DNA of 64,000 bases from Gordionus sp. m RMFG-2023 (Eukaryota; Nematomorpha; Gordioida; Chordodea; Parachordodidae). The notes under the pieces were generated by a model that had not been told where the DNA came from, searched no databases, and saw only the letters and a program-made list of their open reading frames with translations. A program made the position numbers and the translations under genes. The DNA is taken from assembly GCF_954871325.1 (NCBI RefSeq), contig NC_088779.1, positions 28,196,869 to 28,260,868 of the forward strand. Direction: 5' to 3'. Below, in pieces: positions 41,196 through 53,100 of the stretch; within the stretch, counting starts at the first letter, position 1, and every line of letters begins with the position of its first letter.

Positions 41196-44100
41196 GTGAG
41201 TTTCATTCAAAAGAAAAATATTTCATAATTATCTGGGTATATTTGATTGAGGATTAATATATTATTGCATTAGAATTTAAGTCAGGCGCTTACCCATATT
41301 TTTTTTCTGATAAATAATTTTTTCTTGTTAAAATAATGTTTATAATTTATACACTTTTTAAAGCATATCCACTTTACATTGAATAATGTTATTGGTTTAT
41401 TAGTAGCGTTGTTAAACGGCTCAAGTTGAGCCGATTTTTAAAAACGGCTCACTCAATATTCCGAAAAATTTTACGCACGCGAATATCTTGCTCATATGTG
41501 GTACAAATGTTTAAACATTTATAAGCGAAATCTCGAGGTTTAGTCAATATTTTTTTCTGACCATGATATTGGGTTCGCCATTTTAAAAAATTTCCTCAAA
41601 TCGAGCCTTTTTAACGATACTACATATATTGGGATGTGGAATGGGTCTATTATTGAATTAGAAAAATCTTGTTTGACCAGAGACATATTTCAAAATATGT
41701 AGTAGTTTAAAGGTCTATGGTAAAATACTCTTACATTCTGGAGAGGACCTTAGTACTAAGCCTAAAACGAATTATTTGTTATTCGGTTTGATTCGATTGT
41801 ATTTTACGAATACGAATGCATATTCGATTCGAATACGAATAGCACAATTCGATTCGAAATTTCGAATCGAATATGAATAATGAGGAAAACTATTCGTCGA
41901 ATAGTAAACTTTTTATTATTCGATTCGAATTATTTGTATTATTCGTATTATTTGAAATTATTTATTTATAAATATTCGTAATTTTTCGTAAATATTTTAT
42001 TATTTTTTTCGTAAATATTCGTAAATCGTAAGTAAATAATAAAAAAAAAAGTAATTAAATTTTCCTAGTGGTTATCATTTCGTACCCAATTTTATTTACC
42101 ATTTTTTTATATATTCATAAATCAAATCACAAGTTATATTTTCTGATAAGTTTAACGGAAAGGGAAACGCTCCAACAAAGTAAACCATTAATATAATTGT
42201 TCATTTTGATGGTTTCTCTTCAATCATTTTTGGTGTTATGAACAAGTCAAAACATTTTTCCGAAGTGTCTGCCTCTTTCCCATATTCTCAAACTCCTGGC
42301 AGATGAATAACTGGGTATGACTAAAATACGCGTCCCCGAAAATTACGCATCCCTACGCGTCCCCGGTCAAACGGGTTTAATTTATATAATATTCATAAAA
42401 AATCTTATTTAGCTTTATAAGATGAGTTAAAAAATGTTTTTTATGATTTAAAAAAAAATGATAACTTAGTAAAATTAAAAAAAAAATTTTTTTTACATCA
42501 AAAAACTACGCGTCTCCGGTCAAGATACATTTTTAAAAATAAAAGCATCGCATCCCCTGGTCAAGATATATTTTTTTAAAAAAATATAAAAGCAGACTCA
42601 TATTTAGCTCATTAAATGGATACAGAAAATGTTTTTTTTTGATTTAAAAAAAAAGTGGTAACTTAGTAAAATTTTGAAAATACTAATTTTTTACTTAAAA
42701 AAACTACGCATCCCCGGTCAAGATATATTTTTTTTAAAAAATAAAAGCAGATTCATATTTAGCTCATTAAAATAGATACAGAAAATGTTTTTTTTTATTT
42801 AAAAAAAAAGTGGTAACTTAGTAAAAATTTTAAAATACTAATTTTTTACTTAAAAAAACTACGCATCCCCGGTCAAGATATATTTTTTTAAAAAAATAAA
42901 AGCAGATTCATATTTAGCTCATTAAATGGATACAGAAAATGTTTTTTTTTTGATTTAAAAAAAAAGTGGTAACTTAGTAAAATTTTGAAAACCTTTTTTT
43001 TCATTTTTTGACTAAACTAAGCGTCCCCGGTCAAGATAGATTATTTTTATAAAAATGAATATAGAATCTTGTATAGTTTTTCAAGGAGAATTTTTTTAGT
43101 ATAATTTTTTTTTAAAAAAAAATTATAAATACCATTTTCGGAATCTCCTTGAAAAACTATACACGATTCTATATTCATTTTTATAAAAATAATCTATCTT
43201 GACTCACGGACGCGTAGGGACGCGTAGTTTTTAATTTAAAAAAATAATTTTTAATTTTTTTTACTTAAGTTATCATTTTTTTTTAAATAATAAAAAACAT
43301 TTTCTATATTCATTTAATGAGTATATGAATCTGCTTTTATTTTTTTAAAAAAAATGTATCTTGACCGGGGATGCGTAGTTTTTTTAAGTAAAAAATTAGT
43401 ATTTTAAAAATTTTACTAAGTTACCACTTTTTTTTTAAATCAAAAAAAAACATTTTCTGTATCCATTTAATGAGCTAAATATGAATCTGCTTTTATTTTT
43501 TAAAAAAAAATGTATCTTGACCACGGACGCGTAGAGACGCGTAGTTTTTAATTTAAAAAAATAATTTTTAATTTTTTTTACTAAGTTATCATTTTTTTTT
43601 TAAATCATAAAAAACATTTTCTATATTCATTTAATGAGCTAAATATGAATCTGTTTTTATTTTTTTAAAAAAAATGTATCTTGACCGGGGACGCGTAGTT
43701 TTTTTAAGTAAAAAATTAGTATTTTAAAAATTTTACTAAGTTACCACTTTTTTTTTTAAATCAAAAAAAAACATTTTCTGTATCCATTTAATGAGCTAAA
43801 TATGAATCTGCTTTTATTTTTTTAAAAAAAATGTATCTTGACCACGGACGCGTAGAGACGCGTAGTTTTTAATTTAAAAAAATAATTTTTAAATTTTTTT
43901 ACTAAGTTATCATTTTTTTTTTAAATCATAAAAAACATTTTCTATATTCATTTAATGAGTATATGAATCTGCTTTTATTTTTTTAAAATAATGTATCTTG
44001 ACCACGGACGCGTAGGGACGCGTAGTTTTTAATTTAAAAAAATAATTTTTAAATTTTTTTACTAAGTTATCATTTTTTTTTTAAATCATAAAAAACATTT

Positions 44101-47100
44101 TCTATATTCATTTAATGAGCTAAATATGAATCTGTTTTTATTTTTTAAAAAAAAATGTATCTTGACCGGGGACGCGTAGTTTTTTTAAGTAAAAAATTAG
44201 TATTTTAAAAATTTTACTAAGTTACCACTTTTTTTTTAAATAAAAAAAAAACATTTTCTGTATCCATTTAATGAGCTAAATATGAATCTGCTTTTATTTT
44301 TTTTAAAAAAAATGTATCTTGACCACGGACGCGTAGAGACGCGTAGTTTTTAATTTAAAAAAATAATTTTTAAATTTTTTACTAAGTTATCATTTTTTTT
44401 TTAAATCATAAAAAACATTTTCTATATTCATTTAATGAGTATATGAATCTGCTTTTATTTTTTTAAAAAAATGTATCTTGACCACGGACGCATAGGGAAG
44501 CGTAGTTTTTAATTTAAAAAAATAATTTTTAAATTTTTTTACTAAGTTATCATTTTTTTTTAAATCATAAAAAACATTTTCTATATTCATTTAATGAGCT
44601 AAATATGAATCTGTTTTTATTTTTTAAAAAAAATGTATCTTGACCGGGGACGCGTAGTTTTTTTAAGTAAAAAATTAGTATTTTAAAAATTTTACTAAGT
44701 TACCACTTTTTTTTTTAAATCAAAAAAAAACATTTTCTGTATCCATTTAATGAGCTAAATATGAATCTGCTTTTATTTTTTTTAAAAAAAATGTATCTTG
44801 ACCACGGACGCGTAGAGAAGCGTAGTTTTTAATTTAAAAAAAATAATTTTTAAATTTTTTTACTAAGTTATCATTATTTTTTAAATCATAAAAAACATTT
44901 TCTATATTCATTTAATGAGTATATGAATCTGCTTTTATTTTTTTAAAAAAAATGTATCTTGACCACGGACGCGTAGAGACGCGTAGTTTTTAATTTAAAA
45001 AAATAATTTTTAAATTTTTTTACTAAGTTATCATTTTTTTTTAAATCATAAAAAACATTTTCTATATTCATTTAATGAGTATATGAATCTGCTTTTATTT
45101 TTTTAAAAAAATGTATCTTGACCACGGACGCATAGGGAAGCGTAGTTTTTAATTTAAAAAAATAATTTTTAAATTTTTTTACTAAGTTATCATTTTTTTT
45201 TAAATCATAAAAAACATTTTCTATATTCATTTAATGAGCTAAATATGAATCTGTTTTTATTTTTTTAAAAAAAATGTATCTTGACCGGGGACGCGTAGTT
45301 TTTTTAAGTAAAAAATTAGTATTTTAAAAATTTTACTAAGTTACCACTTTTTTTTTTAAATCAAAAAAAAAACATTTTCTGTATCCATTTAATGAGCTAA
45401 ATATGAATCTGCTTTTATTTTTTTTTAAAAAAATGTATCTTGACCACGGACGCGTAGAGACGCGTAGTTTTTAATTTAAAAAAAATAATTTTTAAATTTT
45501 TTTACTAAGTTATCATTATTTTTTAAATCATAAAAAACATTTTCTATATTCATTTAATGAGTATATGAATCTGCTTTTATTTTTTTAAAAAAAATGTATC
45601 TTGACCACGGACGCGTAGAGACGCGTAGTTTTTAATTTAAAAAAATAATTTTTAAATTTTTTTACTAAGTTATCATTTTTTTTTTAAATCATAAAAAACA
45701 TTTTCTATATTCATTTAATGAGTATATGAATCTGCTTTTATTTTTTTAAAAAAAATGTATCTTGACCACGGACGCGTAGAGACGCGTAGTTTTTAATTTA
45801 AAAAAATAATTTTTAAATTTTTTTACTAAGTTATCATTTTTTTTTAAATCATAAAAAACATTTTCTATATTCATTTAATGAGCTAAATATGAATCTGCTT
45901 TTATTTTTTTTAAAAAAAATGTATCTTGACCACGGACGCGTAGAGACGCGTAGTTTTTAATTTAAAAAAAATAATTTTTAAATTTTTTTACTAAGTTATC
46001 ATTATTTTTTAAATCATAAAAAACATTTTCTATATTCATTTAATGAGTATATGAATCTGCTTTTATTTTTTTAAAAAAAATGTATCTTGACCACGGACGC
46101 GTAGAGACGCGTAGTTTTTAATTTAAAAAAATAATTTTTAAATTTTTTTACTAAGTTATCATTTTTTTTTAAATCATAAAAAACATTTTCTATATTCATT
46201 TAATGAGCTAAATATGAATCTGTTTTTATTTTTTTAAAAAAAATGTATCTTGACCGGGGACGCGTAGTTTTTTTAAGTAAAAAATTAGTATTTTAAAAAT
46301 TTTACTAAGTTACCACTTTTTTTTTTTAAATCAAAAAAAAAACATTTTCTGTATCCATTTAATGAGCTAAATATGAATCTGCTTTTATTTTTTTTAAAAA
46401 AAATGTATCTTGACCACGGACGCGTAGAGACGCGTAGTTTTTAATTTAAAAAAAATAATTTTTAAATTTTTTTACTAAGTTATCATTATTTTTTAAATCA
46501 TAAAAAACATTTTCTATATTCATTTAATGAGTATATGAATCTGCTTTTATTTTTTTAAAAAAAATGTATCTTGACCACGGACGCGTAGAGACGCGTAGTT
46601 TTTAATTTAAAAAAATAATTTTTAAATTTTTTTACTAAGTTATCATTTTTTTTTTAAATCATAAAAAACATTTTCTATATTCATTTAATGAGCTAAATAT
46701 GAATCTGTTTTTATTTTTTTAAAAAAAATGTATCTTGACCGGGGACGCGTAGTTTTTTTAAGTAAAAAATTAGTATTTTAAAAATTTTACTAAGTTACCA
46801 CTTTTTTTTTTAAATCAAAAAAAAACATCTTCTGTATCCATTTAATGAGCTAAATATGAATCTGCTTTTATTTTTTTTAAAAAAAATGTATCTTGACCAC
46901 GGACGCGTAGAGACGCGTAGTTTTTAATTTAAAAAAAATAATTTTTAAATTTTTTTACTAAGTTATCATTATTTTTTAAATCATAAAAAACATTTTCTAT
47001 ATTCATTTAATGAGTATATGAATCTGCTTTTATTTTTTTAAAAAAAATGTATCTTGACCACGGACGCGTAGAGACGCGTAGTTTTTAATTTAAAAAAATA

Positions 47101-50100
47101 ATTTTTAAATTTTTTTACTAAGTTATCATTTTTTTTTTAAATCATAAAAAACATTTTCTATATTCATTTAATGAGTATATGAATCTGCTTTTATTTTTTT
47201 AAAAAAATGTATCTTGACCACGGACGCATAGGGAAGCGTAGTTTTTAATTTAAAAAAATAATTTTTAAATTTTTTTACTAAGTTATCATTTTTTTTTAAA
47301 TCATAAAAAACATTTTCTATATTCATTTAATGAGCTAAATATGAATCTGTTTTTATTTTTTTAAAAAAAATGTATCTTGACCGGGGACGCGTAGTTTTTT
47401 TAAGTAAAAAATTAGTATTTTAAAAATTTTACTAAGTTACCACTTTTTTTTTTTAAATCAAAAAAAAAACATTTTCTGTATCCATTTAATGAGCTAAATA
47501 TGAATCTGCTTTTATTTTTTTTAAAAAAATGTATCTTGACCACGGACGCGTAGAGACGCGTAGTTTTTAATTTAAAAAAAATAATTTTTAAATTTTTTTA
47601 CTAAGTTATCATTATTTTTTAAATCATAAAAAACATTTTCTATATTCATTTAATGAGTATATGAATCTGCTTTTATTTTTTTAAAAAAAATGTATCTTGA
47701 CCACGGACGCGTAGAGACGCGTAGTTTTTAATTTAAAAAAATAATTTTTAAATTTTTTTACTAAGTTATCATTTTTTTTTAAATCATAAAAAACATTTTC
47801 TATATTCATTTAATGAGTATATGAATCTGCTTTTATTTTTTTAAAAAAAATGTATCTTGACCACGGACGCGTAGAGACGCGTAGTTTTTAATTTAAAAAA
47901 ATAATTTTTAAATTTTTTTACTAAGTTATCATTTTTTTTTAAATCATAAAAAACATTTTCTATATTCATTTAATGAGCTAAATATGAATCTGCTTTTATT
48001 TTTTTTAAAAAAAATGTATCTTGACCACGGACGCGTAGAGACGCGTAGTTTTTAATTTAAAAAAAATAATTTTTAAATTTTTTTACTAAGTTATCATTAT
48101 TTTTTAAATCATAAAAAACATTTTCTATATTCATTTAATGAGTATATGAATCTGCTTTTATTTTTTTAAAAAAAATGTATCTTGACCACGGACGCGTAGA
48201 GACGCGTAGTTTTTAATTTAAAAAAATAATTTTTAAATTTTTTTACTAAGTTATCATTTTTTTTTAAATCATAAAAAACATTTTCTATATTCATTTAATG
48301 AGCTAAATATGAATCTGTTTTTATTTTTTTAAAAAAAATGTATCTTGACCGGGGACGCGTAGTTTTTTTAAGTAAAAAATTAGTATTTTAAAAATTTTAC
48401 TAAGTTACCACTTTTTTTTTTAAATCAAAAAAAAAACATTTTCTGTATCCATTTAATGAGCTAAATATGAATCTGCTTTTATTTTTTTTAAAAAAAATGT
48501 ATCTTGACCACGGACGCGTAGAGACGCGTAGTTTTTAATTTAAAAAAAATAATTTTTAAATTTTTTTACTAAGTTATCATTATTTTTTAAATCATAAAAA
48601 ACATTTTCTATATTCATTTAATGAGTATATGAATCTGCTTTTATTTTTTTAAAAAAAATGTATCTTGACCACGGACGCGTAGAGACGCGTAGTTTTTAAT
48701 TTAAAAAAATAATTTTTAAATTTTTTTACTAAGTTATCATTTTTTTTTTAAATCATAAAAAACATTTTCTATATTCATTTAATGAGCTAAATATGAATCT
48801 GTTTTTATTTTTTTAAAAAAAATGTATCTTGACCGGGGACGCGTAGTTTTTTTAAGTAAAAAATTAGTATTTTAAAAATTTTACTAAGTTACCACTTTTT
48901 TTTTTAAATCAAAAAAAAACATCTTCTGTATCCATTTAATGAGCTAAATATGAATCTGCTTTTATTTTTTTTAAAAAAAATGTATCTTGACCACGGACGC
49001 GTAGAGACGCGTAGTTTTTAATTTAAAAAAAATAATTTTTAAATTTTTTTACTAAGTTATCATTATTTTTTAAATCATAAAAAACATTTTCTATATTCAT
49101 TTAAGGGTTATTCCATGTCAAATGAACAAAAAAATCAAAATTTTCGGCCGACCCCTTTCAATTTCGATAAAAAGTTGTAGACTGGTTATATATGTTCCCA
49201 TTAGATTATAAACAAAATTTTAGCGCATTAGCAACTATATTAGCCGAGATAATCGGGGTTAAAGGTCCAAAAAACGTCTTTTTTTGCTTTTTACTGATGT
49301 CAAATAATTAGTTTTTAATTTAAAACTAAATATGATCAAATATTGAATCTAATATCAATAGCTAAGTTAATAATTTATGATTATGGCGAAAACATCAAAA
49401 TTAATCTTTTATAAAATATTGGTCATCTTATGGTCAGTTGAAAACTTGAAATTAATATTTCGAAATGTATATGATCTCCGATTTTTAATTTTTTTAAGAA
49501 ATATTATCCGTTTACTATTTTTTTAATAATTTCTTCAACAATTAGCATGGCTGGATATTTATTTTAAAAAATATTGCGATTTTTATACTTTAAAAAAAAA
49601 TAGATGGCGCTATATATAATAGTTTTAATATGTTAAAATTTATTTTTTTATTGATTAAAAATATTTTAATGTATAATATATCATAAAATTCGATTATATA
49701 ACTTTGTAAACCTTATTCCCCTGAGATATTCGCAGGATAAAAAATTTTAATAATTTTTTTAATATTTCAATGTAAATTAAAAATAATTAAAAAATCCGAC
49801 TAACATGCGAACAAAAAAGCAGTATTAAAGGAGTGCAGGAAAATTATTAAGGGAAAAATCGAAAATCATATAATTACCCAACTACCCCCCACCCCCCCCC
49901 CCTCCAGATTAAGTCATACCCATCAAGACCAAGAATGTTATAAAATTGTCATTAACCAGAAAATTTCAAAGATTTTTAAAAAACTAGTTATAAAATTTTG
50001 GGTATCAAATAAATTTGAGCATTCTCTATAAAATTTTTGATCAAAGTCTTTGAATTTTGAGCATATGTTTAACACTGAAAAAATTAATAAAAGTAAGTCA

Positions 50101-53100
50101 GCTGTTTTTATCTTTTCTTAAAATTATTAAAAATAAACTGATTAGCAAAATTAATTAGCGAATTTAATCGATAAATCACAGTTGCTAAAAATACAAATTG
50201 ATTTCTTTAATATTTTTTCACAAACACCGATTCATATCTTTTACATATAAATATTTTTACTTGTCGTTTAAAAATAAATAAATTTTTTTAAATGAAACCG
50301 TTAAAAGATAAGATAAAATGTTGCAATCCACTGAATAAAGTGAATCATAAAAATTTTAAAAAAAATTTAAGATCAGTTCTTCCATGGATGCTTAATATAA
50401 ATAATCATTTATATCTTCAACAAAAAATATGTAATTCGTGCCGATACCAGTTAAGTAAAATTGGTCCACACATTCCCGAAGAATTTATATCCCCAATAAC
50501 CCATAATCAGGATGCCTTTGAATCGATTAATGAAACATTACACAATATTGGAGAATCACCAATTAAAAGAAAACGTTTAATGGAGAAAAAATATCCTAAA
50601 AATAAAATTCAAAAGATTGAAAAAGCAATAAAGATTAAGGTTTTAGAAATATCTGATTCCGAGATTGATAGTCCAATGAAAGAGGAAATTCTTATTATAT
50701 TAAAGGATAACTTTGATAAATTATCAAAAAATCAACAATCTCAAATTCTTACAATTTTGCCTCAAAGATGGAGTGTAAATAAAATTCAAAAGGAATTCAA
50801 CGTAACATCATACATGGCAAGAAAATCTAAAATGATGGTAAAAGAAAGTGGAATTCTTTCATTTCCAAAACATAAGGCAGGAAAGACACTAAACGAAAAA
50901 ACATTTAAACTCGTCAAGGATTTTTATAGTTCTGATGAAATAAGCCGACTCATGCCAGGAATAAAAGATTGTGTATCTGTTAAAGGCGAGAAAGAACCAG
51001 TTCAAAAAAGACTTATATTAAATAATCTTAAAGAAATATTCAAGATGTTTAAGGAAGAATACCCAAATATATCAATAGGATTCTCTAAATTTGCCGAACT
51101 TAGACCAAAAAACTGTATTTAGTTGGAGCTAGTGGCACACACACTGTTTGTGTCTGCGCTATTCATCAGAATGTGAAATTAATGACAAATGTAATAGCTG
51201 AAATTACAGCAGGAGAAGATTACTGTATAAATTCTTACAACTATCTATTGGCGCAAATTATTTGTAATCCATCTCAGCCAAAATGTTATTTAACAAATTG
51301 TGATCAATGCCCTGGTATAGAATCTCTTAAGGGACAATTATACCAATTGTTTCAGAGAAATCGTATAGAATATGTCACTTAAACAATGGATCACGGTGGA
51401 TAGAACAAATCTTGAAACTATTATAAAGTCCGTTGATGATTTCATCGATTATTTATTAGAAAAAGTTCAAATTTTACTGCGTCACTCGTTTATAGCTAAA
51501 CAACAAAGTTTATTTTTGAAGAATTCCAAAGAAAATTTAAAAGATGGGGAATTTTTAACAATTCTAGATTATTCTGAAAATTATTCCTTCATTTAATAAG
51601 ATGAAGTTCAGGGATTTCATTGGAACAACGTGCAGGCCACTATACATCCATTTGTAGCATATTATAAATCTGGAGAAGATTTAAAAAATATAAATTTTGT
51701 TATTATATCCGAATCATTAAACCATAATACCAGTGCAGTCCACCTTTACCAAAAAAAATTTATTAATTTCTTAACAGCCAAATTTAATTCTAAACCAGAA
51801 AAAATAATATATTTTTCAGATGGAGCCGCGTCTCAATACAAGAATCGCAAAAATTTTCTGAACATATGTCTTCATAAATACGATTTTAATATTCCTGCCG
51901 AATGGCATTTCTTTGCCACTGCTCACGGCAAAAATGCATGTGACGGTATCGGGGGAACTGTCAAAAGATTAGTTGCCAGAGCTAGTCTTCAAAAACCAAA
52001 TAAAAATCAAATCCTAACCCCATTAGAATTATATAATTATGCTAAAGAAAATATTAATGGAATTCAATTTGAATATATATCCAATCAAGAATATATCGAA
52101 GGGGAATTAGCCCTTCGCAAAAGATTTAATTCTGCGCCGCCCATACATGGGACCTTAAAAATTCACGGGGTTATTCCCATTGATCAAAATAGACTAAAAA
52201 CCAAAATATATTCAAATTCTAAAAAATATAATATAAAACAAGTTTCGTTTTTAAATGAAAAAATTATATTTAAAAATATTAATGGATATGTAACATGTGT
52301 ATATGATGATAAATGGTGGTTAGGATATATAATCGATAAATATGATACAAATGAAGAAGTAAAAATCCGATTTTTACACCCTTGTGGACCTTCAGCCTCA
52401 TTTAAATTTCCCCTGAATGATATTTTAGTGTTACCTAAATCTCATATTCTTTCACTGGTCAATCCTTCTACTCCCACCGGTCGAACATATATATTATCTT
52501 CTGAAGAAATCTCACAAGCTAGCCAGGCTTTGTGTTCCTTTAGATGAAGTAAGATTTAATTAATTTATAAACTATCTTAATTAGGCTAAATTTGTGAAGA
52601 TTTTAAAAATTTATGATCTGAATTACAAATAAATATATATAATGGACATTGTAATCGATTTAGTATGATATATATACATTAAAATATTTTTAATCAATAA
52701 AAAAATGAATTTTAACATATTAAAACTATTATATATAGCGCCATCTATTTTTTCTAAAGTATAAAAATCGCAATAAATTTTAAAATAAATATTCAGCCAT
52801 GCTAATTGTTGAAGAAATTATTAAAAAAATAGTAAACGGATAATATTTCTTAAAAAAATTAAAAATCGGAGATCATATACATTTCGAAATATTAATTTCA
52901 AGTTTTCAACTGACCATAAGATGACCCATATTTTATCAAAAATTAATTTTGATGTTTTTGCCATAATCATAAATTATTAACTTAGCTATTGATATTATAT
53001 TCAATATTTGATCATATTTAGTTTAAAATTAAAAACTACTTATTTAACATCAGTAAAAAGCAAAAAAAGACGTTTTTTAGACCTTTAACCCCGAATATCT

